Assembly (NCBI GenBank): GCA_964404075.1
Contig: CAYOIM010000009.1
Location: forward strand, 1-28,068
DNA: 28,068 nt
Source of the DNA: CAYTED01 sp964404075
GTDB taxonomy: Bacteria > Patescibacteriota > Minisyncoccia > Moranbacterales > UBA1568
Direction of reading: 5' to 3'
Within the stretch, counting starts at the first letter, position 1. Every line of letters starts with the position of its first letter. The notes under the pieces are model-generated. The model made no database searches and was not told where the DNA came from. It saw only the letters and a list, made by a program, of their open reading frames with translations. Both the position numbers and the translations under genes were made by a program. Below, in pieces: positions 1-7,091 of this stretch.

Positions 1-49
1 ATAAAAAATCTTTATGCGTATTTGCTGAAGTGTTTCAGGATAATTTCCA

Positions 50-70
50 AACAGCGGAGAGACCGCTGTT
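50..70. repeat. R1-type short hairpin
   Basis: A perfect 8-bp inverted repeat, AACAGCGG / CCGCTGTT, around the loop AGAGA. It is a short form of the R1 palindrome found many times in this window. It lies in a gene-poor left edge: positions 1-244 hold this hairpin and nothing else I can support. Frame 1 is open from 1 to 182, but the translation does not look like a protein end. Confidence 0.7.
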
Positions 71-244
71 GGGTAGGGGTTGCGGGGGAAATGGGTTTGT
101 GGTATAAGGGAGGCACAGATCGGTTTCTTCACCCTGGTTGTTTCTTTCGGGAGGAGGGGCTGATAGTCAGGATTCTGATGTGAGTCCGCAGAGGATTTCA
201 TCGGGATTTCTTAAAAACTTGTTTTCTATAGGAGATTTTCAGCC

Positions 245-751
245 ATGGATGTCATGAAAGCTGTAAAAAATGTTCTTTCGGGCGCGTTTATTCTCGCCCT
301 CATCGCGATGATTTTCTCGCCACCACAGGCGCGTGCCGACGGTATGCCTGGCGTCCGTGAAACCGCGAGGGAAGTCCTCGTTGATGTACCGAAGTTCTGC
401 CGACCACTTAGGGTGGTGTGGGAGGTTGTGTGGGAGCGAAACGATGACAACAAGGATTTGATGATCTCGTTCATCAAACGCGATGAGAAGAAGCTGAAGG
501 TTCTGAGCTATCAACGAGGAGCCTATAGAGTTGAAACTATTTGGCGCGGTGGGGAAGTGGTACGCATCCCGAAGTTCGATTCGAAGGGACACCCAATTCA
601 GGTTCAAGTCTTGAGTATTCTCGCGCTTGGCGAGAAGGGAGGTTTTCTCAACGATGAAAACTGGGTTTATGAGAGTCAGAACGCTCGCTGGGTGAATGGT
701 GCCACCGTTTCTCCGCTGGTACGCGTCGGTACCTGGGGGGTCTGCACATGA
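245..751 (+). CDS. exported hypothetical protein with signal peptide
   Basis: A 168-residue protein of unknown function. Residues 1-31 form a clear signal peptide: a basic start, a hydrophobic core around residues 11-25, and a probable cleavage after ARA. The mature part is mixed alpha/beta in composition, has only two cysteines (one near the C-terminus) and no membrane segment, so it is probably secreted or periplasm-like. The ATG is supported by GGAG at 231-234. I recognise no family. It precedes the VirB6-like gene by about 80 bases, so it may belong to the same surface machinery, but that is context only. Confidence 0.7.
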   Translation: MDVMKAVKNVLSGAFILALIAMIFSPPQARADGMPGVRETAREVLVDVPKFCRPLRVVWEVVWERNDDNKDLMISFIKRDEKKLKVLSYQRGAYRVETIWRGGEVVRIPKFDSKGHPIQVQVLSILALGEKGGFLNDENWVYESQNARWVNGATVSPLVRVGTWGVCT

Positions 752-834
752 CCGTCGTATGGGAGGAGGGGATAGTGTGATGTATTCGCATTCTCCCCGT
801 TTTTTTTGTATACTGGAGAAGTTATAGAGAGAGC

Positions 835-2841
835 ATGATCGAAATACAGAAACAGAAAAAAAGGTTTTTTATTGGCACATTTTTCCTTGTGTTCTTTTTT
901 GCTTTTAGTGTTAATTTTAATAATAACCCAGTCTATGCGCAGGCGCCTACAGAGGCAGAGTTGGAGGCTGCTTCTAAACCCCTTGCCCTTCCAATTGCTA
1001 CACGATCGGAAACCTTTAATAAGGCGGCTAAATTTCTAAACCAAACTCCCCTTGAGGCCGCTGGCAATATCGTCATCGAAGGATTCAAATGGCTTCTCTA
1101 CGGTGTGTTTACTTTTTGTTCTTTTTTGGCGATGCTTGCGGCATCGATATTCTCCTATGTGCTTGATGTGTCGCACTTGCAGGCTATCATGAGCAATCCA
1201 GTCATTTGGGAAATGTGGAAAATCGTGCGGGATTTTTTCAATTTATTTTTTATTTTTTCGCTTCTCCTCGTCGCATTCTCCACGATTTTCCAGGTGAGCA
1301 AGTTCGGTGGACTGAAGTCTATCTGGAGTATCGTCCTCGCGGCGCTGTTCATCAACTTCAGCTTTCCCATTACTCGGGCGATCATCGATATAGGAAATGT
1401 CATGATGTATTCGTTCATCAACGATATTTTTGGCATGACGAAGGACTCCTTGAATAGTGGTATTTTGAGCACCTCGGGATTGAAGGGGCTTTTTCTTCTT
1501 GATAAATTTCAGTCGGGGCTCTCTGTTGAATACTATCTCATCGCTATCATCTGCATGTTTATGTTCGGAATTTCTTTCCTCACGCTTGCGCTCATGATGT
1601 TCTATAGACTCTTCATGCTCCCCATACTCGTCATGTTCTCGCCGATCGGCTTCGCCGGATCCGCTATTCCTGGATTTGGCGGGTACTCCAAGCAGTGGTG
1701 GGATAAATTGATCAAGAATGTGTTCTTCGGTCCGATTGCGGTCTTCATGATGATGATCGCAGTGAAGTTTTTGCAGGTTTTGGCATCTTCAAGCTTGAAT
1801 ATCGCAGGGACGAACGCGATAACCCAGAATGCGATTTCTCCTAGCACGAGTGGTGTTTCTGGTACGCTTATTTCATCTATCGTCTACATGACCATCCCGA
1901 TCATTTTCTTCTGGATCGCCATCACCTCGGCGGAGAAGATGAGTTCCGAAGCCTCGGGCATAGCGAGTTCCTTCGGGTCGAAGTTTTTGAAGAAAAGTCG
2001 AGATTGGGGAGTAAAAAGAGCATGGCAATATACTGGTAAAAATACTTACGATGGGTTGAAGGATAAATACAATAGGACATTTCATGAGCCGAGAGGTCTG
2101 GGGTATTCTTGGCGTGTAAAGCAGGCTGAATTGAAGAAAAATGATGATGAGAAGCGCAAACAGGAGGATGAGGCTAAGGCGAAGCCTGGACAGGAGGCTG
2201 CTCGAGCGAGCATGAATAAGTCCGACCTGGCTATAATTGCAAAGGGGAAAGCGCCTGGCGCATCTGCAAAACAAAAAGCGGCTGGAATAGCGGCACAAAA
2301 ACGATATAATAAGAGACTGCAGACATCCAATGTCGAGGAGATGAAAAAGCAAAAGGAATCGATAGAGAACTCCGGGTTGGTTGGTATCGACAGTACTTCG
2401 GATGAGGCATTCAAGATGACCAACCCACACGCTCCGGGTTTCGATGCAACAAGGGATGGGTATGCGAAACGGGCTGCAAATGCAGAAAAGTTTAAGGCGA
2501 GCATGAATGACAGAGATGAATTCGTTGACTTTGTCCGTCGGGATGCGCCAACTGCTTCATCAAAAATAAACTCTCTTATTAGTATGAGTGCGGCGGATGC
2601 TGTTCCGCGACATATCAAAGGAACTCCAAAGGAGGCTGGGTTTATTGTGGAGTATACTGCCAGACAGGTTCGAGCGCAAAGGGCATTTGCAAATATTCAA
2701 CATGATCTTGGTGTAAATCCAAATGCTGTGCTTGATAAGGCAGAGCTTGCATCGATGCGTTCTTTCATGAGCTGGAGGATGGATCATGTCGTGGGAGAAG
2801 GAGCAGATTTTGATACCGATAGAGATCCGATTATACCATAA
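835..2841 (+). CDS. VirB6/TrbL-like type IV secretion membrane protein
   Basis: A 668-residue polytopic membrane protein, probably the inner-membrane channel component of a type IV secretion-like apparatus. It begins with a signal-like hydrophobic segment (about 10-36). Several long membrane spans follow between about residues 75 and 370, including the FFNLFFIFSLLLVAF region and the phenylalanine- and methionine-rich spans typical of TrbL/VirB6 proteins. The last 290 residues are hydrophilic, charged and alanine/lysine-rich, and probably cytoplasmic. CPR genomes commonly place such a protein upstream of traC/virB4 genes, as here. The stop is two bases before the next ATG, so the two genes are almost certainly cotranscribed. 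The family call rests on topology and neighbours rather than a catalytic motif. Confidence 0.75.
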   Translation: MIEIQKQKKRFFIGTFFLVFFFAFSVNFNNNPVYAQAPTEAELEAASKPLALPIATRSETFNKAAKFLNQTPLEAAGNIVIEGFKWLLYGVFTFCSFLAMLAASIFSYVLDVSHLQAIMSNPVIWEMWKIVRDFFNLFFIFSLLLVAFSTIFQVSKFGGLKSIWSIVLAALFINFSFPITRAIIDIGNVMMYSFINDIFGMTKDSLNSGILSTSGLKGLFLLDKFQSGLSVEYYLIAIICMFMFGISFLTLALMMFYRLFMLPILVMFSPIGFAGSAIPGFGGYSKQWWDKLIKNVFFGPIAVFMMMIAVKFLQVLASSSLNIAGTNAITQNAISPSTSGVSGTLISSIVYMTIPIIFFWIAITSAEKMSSEASGIASSFGSKFLKKSRDWGVKRAWQYTGKNTYDGLKDKYNRTFHEPRGLGYSWRVKQAELKKNDDEKRKQEDEAKAKPGQEAARASMNKSDLAIIAKGKAPGASAKQKAAGIAAQKRYNKRLQTSNVEEMKKQKESIENSGLVGIDSTSDEAFKMTNPHAPGFDATRDGYAKRAANAEKFKASMNDRDEFVDFVRRDAPTASSKINSLISMSAADAVPRHIKGTPKEAGFIVEYTARQVRAQRAFANIQHDLGVNPNAVLDKAELASMRSFMSWRMDHVVGEGADFDTDRDPIIP

Positions 2842-2843
2842 CT

Positions 2844-3245
2844 ATGTTGCTGGATTTTTCTGAAATGCAGAGGATTGAAAAAGCTATGAAAGAGCCTTAT
2901 TCAGGGCATTTTTTTGATGGTCAATTGGGAGCTAAAAAGACGGCATATGATGTGATAGTGCGAAAATCAGACGATATTCTTTTGGTAGGTGGTTCTGAAC
3001 TCGCTTTCGGGGCGACGGTTGCAGGATTGACCGAGGCGATGGCAGAGATGCTTTTGAAGAATGGTACGATGTCGCAACGGGAGGGGCTCCGGGATTTTCT
3101 CTCCGATGAGGATGCCTTTCATGAGGCGATGAGGACAGCAGAAGATATGGATGATGACGAGGAGGAGCGATCGACCAAGCATCGGGAACGGGTATCTCGG
3201 GTGATACAGTATTTGCGGGATAATTCGGTGGTGTTAGGAAGTTGA
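2844..3245 (+). CDS. small acidic hypothetical protein in the T4SS operon
   Basis: A 133-residue soluble protein of no family I recognise. It starts two bases after the VirB6-like stop, which argues for translational coupling. It has a mixed N-terminal part, a short hydrophobic stretch around residues 50-65, and an acidic stretch (DMDDDEEE) at about 105-112 before a basic helix. There is no signal peptide and no catalytic motif. Its role is probably as an accessory to the membrane complex, inferred only from its place in the operon. Confidence 0.65.
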   Translation: MLLDFSEMQRIEKAMKEPYSGHFFDGQLGAKKTAYDVIVRKSDDILLVGGSELAFGATVAGLTEAMAEMLLKNGTMSQREGLRDFLSDEDAFHEAMRTAEDMDDDEEERSTKHRERVSRVIQYLRDNSVVLGS

Positions 3246-3281
3246 GATGTCAGAAGGTGAGGAAGGGAAGATTTTTCAAAC

Positions 3282-3316
3282 AGCGGTCGCACTGCTCCAA
3301 AAGCGGAACGACCGCT
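3282..3316. repeat. R1 palindromic repeat, intergenic copy
   Basis: A copy of R1: AGCGGTCG at the left pairs with CGACCGCT at the right, around an inner CTGCT/AGCGG pairing. It lies between the small acidic gene and the 664-residue gene. Confidence 0.8.
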
Positions 3317-3368
3317 CTCGAGAAATCCCATAAACTCTAAAATTCTGCATCTATCCTCTGCCTGAGAT

Positions 3369-5363
3369 ATGGATTTTCAAACACAAAATAATAACATACG
3401 CGGAATGAACTTCGCAACTGCTTCTCAGCAAGATGAGGAGGATGATTTGATATTCGATCCGGTTCTCGAACGGAAGAGAATTGCGGATGGAACGGAGGAA
3501 TATCTTGAAGAATTGCGTCGCGACTGGGAAAAATACGCTTCTGGAAAAAATTCTTTTCCGGATCATATTGCGAAAATCAGTTTCACATTGCGTGAATGGA
3601 TGCTTTCTTTCGATCGGACAAATTTCTATGATCGATTGGCGAGGGAGTTCGACCTGCAGGGATCGGATCGCATGGGTATTGCTCGCCTTGCCTGGGATAT
3701 CGTCTTGCAAGCCGAGTGGTCGCCACGGGCGGAATTATTTCAGAAACATATCAGCAAGGCCTCAGTCATATCGGAGCTTGCGAAGCGGTTTGCAACGGAC
3801 TTCATTCCGAAGGCGCGGGAGCTTTCTCTGATGGCTGATGCCCGTCCGAATGCTCTTTTGCCTCGTATTTCTCGGAGCGCCCCGACGGAACAGAAGACTA
3901 TCGATCGTGTAGAAATTTCTCTCATGCAGGCGCTCGGGAAATTCGAGAAATTGGGTGGTCAGCAGGTGACGAATTCGAAGATCGTGGTGAAGGGGCAGAA
4001 TGACCCGGTGAGGCCGACGATCTTCAATTGGCTCCGCGCGTATCGCGATGAGCTGGGCGTCGGAGCGCACGATGCCGTCGCGCGGGGACAATTCCTCTTC
4101 CATTCCCTGAATGGCAAGGGGCTCTCGTCCGACGAGCGGGATCAGGTGGGCATGCTCCTCAAATCCCTCGATGAGAATAGTCCGCTCACGATCGATGCGG
4201 GACGGCAGGAGGTGGTGTTCGGGGGACAGAGAACAGAAGGAGCTTTTTCAAATAGCGGTCGCACCGCTCTAGAAGCGGAACGACCGCTCCAGATGCGAAC
4301 AACGGTGGTTCCGCCTGCGGGCGGTGCCTCCGCTGTTCGTGGTGCTGTTCTGGAGCCAAATACTTTTCAAACAGCGGTCGCACCGCTCAAAAGCGGAACG
4401 ACCGCTCCTGAGCGCTTGCCCGATCAAACAGCGGATGCACCGCTCCCGACGCAAGGTGTTGGCAATATCTCACGGGCGGTGTTTGATTTGCCGGTTATGA
4501 ATCATGGAATGGGAAACAATCCAAATAGCGGACTCACCGCTCCAGAAGCGAAACAACCGCTCCAGGTACAAACAGCGGTCGCACCGCTCAAAAGCGGAAC
4601 GACCGCTCCCGCCAATCGACCATCAGCTTTTGAACAGGCGAAGGCGATACAGCAGGCGAATAGGGAATCACGATTGTCAATTTCGAATCTCGCTGATGAA
4701 ACGGTAGAACTCGGGAGGATGGATGTTCCTCGCGAGGAGATCCGTCCGGTAGCAGTGCCTCGACCGAGTGCGGCTCCCGCTTTGCAGAGCGTGGTACCGG
4801 CACCGCGCGCTATTTCTTTCGAGCCGGCGAAGATCGATACTTTTTCTTTCGGCATTGGTACTGCTGGAATTGCGCCATCGCCACGAATAGCGGTCACTCC
4901 GCCTGCGGGCGGTGTGTCCGCTGTTCGAGAAGAGAAGATTGAAAACAGCGGACTCACCGCTCCAAAAGCGGAGAGACCGTTGTTTGCAGATGATGGTAAT
5001 GTCGGCGCACTCTCTTTTTCGACGAATCATGTCATGCCGGCGGAGAAGGAGGCGTCACGAATAGCGGTCATTCCGCCTGCGGGCGGTGTGTCCGCTGTTC
5101 GTGAACAAGGAATAGAAAACAGCGGTCTCCGTCAGCTGACGGATCAAAAAGCGGAACGACCGCTCCCGAGGCAAACAGCGGATGATACAAACAGCGGTCG
5201 CACCGCTGACAAAATCAGCGGAACGACCGCTCAGTCGGCACCGGTGAAGCAGGCGCCGACTCTGCCGCCGGTCAATCGATTCCGTATCACGCCGACGGGG
5301 CATCGGGATACGGTAGCGAGCGATGATACGCCCTCACCGCATGTGGTGGATCTCCGAAGCTAA
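3369..5363 (+). CDS. hypothetical protein with R1-derived repetitive C-terminal half
   Basis: A 664-residue protein. The first roughly 280 residues look like an ordinary globular, mostly helical domain, rich in aromatic and charged residues (for example REWMLSFDRTNFYD). From about residue 290 the sequence becomes low in complexity. It is made of peptides such as NSGRTALEAERPL, QTAVAPLKSGTTAP and IAVTPPAGGVSAV, which are translations of the R1 DNA palindrome in different frames, separated by ordinary linker sequence. This half is probably disordered. No signal peptide is visible. The gene lies between the VirB6-like and TraC-like genes, so a role in the secretion machine is likely but unproven. 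I recognise no family for the N-terminal domain. Confidence 0.75.
   Translation: MDFQTQNNNIRGMNFATASQQDEEDDLIFDPVLERKRIADGTEEYLEELRRDWEKYASGKNSFPDHIAKISFTLREWMLSFDRTNFYDRLAREFDLQGSDRMGIARLAWDIVLQAEWSPRAELFQKHISKASVISELAKRFATDFIPKARELSLMADARPNALLPRISRSAPTEQKTIDRVEISLMQALGKFEKLGGQQVTNSKIVVKGQNDPVRPTIFNWLRAYRDELGVGAHDAVARGQFLFHSLNGKGLSSDERDQVGMLLKSLDENSPLTIDAGRQEVVFGGQRTEGAFSNSGRTALEAERPLQMRTTVVPPAGGASAVRGAVLEPNTFQTAVAPLKSGTTAPERLPDQTADAPLPTQGVGNISRAVFDLPVMNHGMGNNPNSGLTAPEAKQPLQVQTAVAPLKSGTTAPANRPSAFEQAKAIQQANRESRLSISNLADETVELGRMDVPREEIRPVAVPRPSAAPALQSVVPAPRAISFEPAKIDTFSFGIGTAGIAPSPRIAVTPPAGGVSAVREEKIENSGLTAPKAERPLFADDGNVGALSFSTNHVMPAEKEASRIAVIPPAGGVSAVREQGIENSGLRQLTDQKAERPLPRQTADDTNSGRTADKISGTTAQSAPVKQAPTLPPVNRFRITPTGHRDTVASDDTPSPHVVDLRS
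4254..5231. repeat. cluster of at least ten R1 palindromes inside a gene
   Basis: R1 copies or parts lie at 4254-4288, 4301-4338, 4373-4406, 4430-4444, 4527-4561, 4574-4607, 4889-4925, 4944-4983, 5063-5099, 5121-5164 and 5193-5231. Each full copy folds as AGCGG...CCGCT with an inner hairpin. Two inner forms exist: ACCGCT-CAAA-AGCGG, and TCCGCC-TGC-GGGCGG. Copies are read in at least two frames without stop codons. The spacing is irregular. Confidence 0.85.
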
Positions 5364-5370
5364 GCTCAGA

Positions 5371-5590
5371 TATTGGATATCAGATGAGAGATATCGCCTG
5401 TATTGTTATGGTATACTGAATAGATACTGGATAATAGATATTAGATATCGGATAATGGATGTCGAATAATAAATTTCTATTGCCTATAATCGTTCTCTCT
5501 TTATCTGTTATCAAATATCTAGTATCCATTATCAAATATCTGGCATCCAATATCTATTATCAATTATCTAATATCTGTGCGAAGCACTTA
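5371..5590. repeat. TATC-type inverted-repeat element A
   Basis: This fills most of the gene-free stretch 5364-5722. The left arm (about 5371-5467) is made of units such as GGATAATAGATATTAGATAT. The right arm (about 5505-5577) is made of the reverse sense, such as ATCTAGTATCCATTATC. The two arms can pair into a long imperfect hairpin around a spacer near 5470-5500. The assembly breaks just to the right. The same units occur at 5697-5725, 6110-6187 and 6897-7082. Confidence 0.75.
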
Positions 5591-5596
5591 TGATGT

Positions 5597-5696
5597 NNNN
5601 NNNNNNNNNNNNNNNNNNNNNNNNNNNNNNNNNNNNNNNNNNNNNNNNNNNNNNNNNNNNNNNNNNNNNNNNNNNNNNNNNNNNNNNNNNNNNNNN
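5597..5696. other. assembly gap of 100 Ns
   Basis: Exactly 100 undetermined bases, the usual placeholder for a scaffold gap of unknown size. It lies between two TATC-repeat arms, so the repeat itself probably broke the assembly. The true sequence and distance here are unknown. Confidence 0.98.
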
Positions 5697-6187
5697 TAGA
5701 TAATAGATATTTGATACTGGATATGGAGGAGGGGAAGAAAATTTGTTCGTTTCAGGATCTTTTTTGTTGGAAAGAAGCTCATGCGTTTACACTTTTGATA
5801 TATAAGATTACGAAGAATTTTCCGAAGGAAGAGATGTTCGGTCTTACGAGTCAGATACGACGGGCATCCGTATCTATCGTGTCAAATATTGCCGAGGGAT
5901 ATGGACGACCAACGGGGAAAGACAGGATAAAGTTTTTTTGGATAGCATACGGGTCGCTTCCTGAGGTGGAGAGTCAGGTTCTGATAGCAAAGGATCTCGG
6001 ATATATCCAGGGGAAAGAGACAGATTTGGAAGAGAGAATCATGAAAACAGGGAAATTACTTCTGGGTCTTATAAAGAAAACACGCTAGAATGTATGTGCC
6101 CTCTCACCATCAAGTATCTAGTATCCATTATCTATCCCTAATATCCAGTATCTTATCTTAGTATCTAGTATCCAATATCTAATATCA
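5697..6187. repeat. TATC-type inverted-repeat element B carrying a gene
   Basis: The left arm at 5697-5725 (TAGATAATAGATATTTGATA) follows the gap directly. The right arm at about 6110-6187 is in the opposite sense, with units such as GTATCTAGTATCCAATATC. Together they flank the four-helix-bundle gene. The left arm may be longer, because it runs into the N gap. Confidence 0.65.
5723..6088 (+). CDS. four-helix-bundle protein (S23 / 23S rRNA IVS-type, Avd-like)
   Basis: About 121 residues from ATG 5723; an in-frame TTG at 5711 would add four. It matches the four-helix-bundle family first known from proteins encoded in 23S rRNA intervening sequences. That family is also the fold of the Avd accessory protein of diversity-generating retroelements. 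Signs seen are an N-terminal SFQDLFCWKEAH segment, the FGLTSQIRRASVSIVSNIAEGYGR segment, a central FWIAYGSLPEVESQ helix, and a final helix with a basic end. GGAGGAGGGG lies just downstream of the ATG, so a later start is conceivable. No 23S rRNA or reverse transcriptase is nearby. The gene is framed by opposed TATC repeats and interrupts the T4SS genes, which suggests a mobile or recently inserted unit. Members probably bind nucleic acid, but the function here is unknown. Confidence 0.85.
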   Translation: MEEGKKICSFQDLFCWKEAHAFTLLIYKITKNFPKEEMFGLTSQIRRASVSIVSNIAEGYGRPTGKDRIKFFWIAYGSLPEVESQVLIAKDLGYIQGKETDLEERIMKTGKLLLGLIKKTR

Positions 6188-6197
6188 GCTGAAAGCC

Positions 6198-6896
6198 ATG
6201 GAATTCTTGACGAAATCAAAAAAAGTGGAGGGGTCGGGGAGAATGAGCACCCAGAAATATGTGGATGTGGAGGAAGTTCGGAGTGGCGCGATCGTCCTCA
6301 AGAACGGTGCTCTCCGTGGCGTGCTCCTCGTCTCCTCGGTCAATTTCGATCTGAAGTCGAGCGATGAGCAGGATGCGACCATCATGCAGTATCAGAACTT
6401 CCTCAACTCGCTCGACTTTCCGATACAGATACTCATACAATCACGGCGCTTCAATGTGGAGCCATACCTCGCCATTCTCCAGCAGAAGGAGAGGCAGCAG
6501 GAGAACGAGCTCCTCCGTTTCCAGATTTCCGAATATCGGAGTTTCATCTCCGGACTCATCGATACGCAGAATGTCATTTCCAAATTTTTCTATGTGGTCG
6601 TCCCGTTTTCTCCCGTCGAGACGGAAGTGGGCGGGTTTTTCGACAAGATCGGATCAATTTTCTCTCCGAAACAGACGCTCGCGGCGAACGACACGACTTT
6701 CGAGATGTATCGGAGTCAGCTCTATCAGCGGATGAATCATGTCTCGGCAGCACTTACGGCGACGGGGGTACGGGTAGCGCCACTCGGGACGGAGGAATTG
6801 ATCGAGCTCATGTATAATAGTTACAATCCATCGCTCTTTACCTCGGAAGTGATACGGGATATCGGGAGCGTGGAGTTGTCGGAGAAAGTGAGGTGA
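6198..6896 (+). CDS. TraC-like component of the T4SS ATPase module
   Basis: A 232-residue soluble protein resembling the TraC-like proteins found next to VirB4 in CPR genomes. Visible signs are the segment VEEVRSGAIVLKNGALRGVLL, then LLVSSVNF, FLNSLDFPIQILIQSRRFN, and FFYVVVPFSPVE. These resemble the N-terminal, non-ATPase part of VirB4/TraC proteins. No Walker motif is present, so it should act with the separate ATPase encoded next. ATG 6198 follows the TATC repeat arm immediately. A second ATG at 6243 has a better ribosome site (GGAGGGG at 6228-6234), so the true protein may be 217 residues. The gap to virB4 holds another TATC inverted repeat. Confidence 0.75.
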   Translation: MEFLTKSKKVEGSGRMSTQKYVDVEEVRSGAIVLKNGALRGVLLVSSVNFDLKSSDEQDATIMQYQNFLNSLDFPIQILIQSRRFNVEPYLAILQQKERQQENELLRFQISEYRSFISGLIDTQNVISKFFYVVVPFSPVETEVGGFFDKIGSIFSPKQTLAANDTTFEMYRSQLYQRMNHVSAALTATGVRVAPLGTEELIELMYNSYNPSLFTSEVIRDIGSVELSEKVR

Positions 6897-7085
6897 GATA
6901 CCAGATAATGGATATTGGATACTAGATATTTGATAAGGACGAAGAGAATATTTTTTTACAGAAACATTCCCTCTGCTCTATATCTCGTATCTAATATCAA
7001 TTATCTGGTATCTGTCCCTAGCATCTATTGTCCAATATCCACTATCTGTTCCTAGTATCTGCTATCCATTATCTAATATCGGTTT
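6897..7085. repeat. TATC-type inverted-repeat element C, without a gene
   Basis: The left arm at about 6897-6935 (GATAATGGATATTGGATACT) and the right arm at about 6980-7082, in the opposite sense (ATCTGCTATCCATTATC), are separated by a short T-rich spacer. The element is MITE-like and carries no reading frame. It separates the TraC-like gene from virB4, and its right end abuts the virB4 start. Confidence 0.75.
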
Positions 7086-7091
7086 TCAGCT

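Noticed and set aside
1..182. C-terminal end of an upstream protein in frame 1
   Set aside because: The frame is open for 60 codons, but the translation is irregular and includes an R1 hairpin; too weak to call.
4254..5231. A CRISPR array, from the many similar repeats
   Set aside because: Spacing is irregular, repeats differ, they fold as inner and outer hairpins, and they lie in a long open coding frame with no cas genes nearby.
5723..6088. Avd protein of a diversity-generating retroelement
   Set aside because: No reverse transcriptase and no template/variable repeat pair are visible in the window; only the shared fold supports it.
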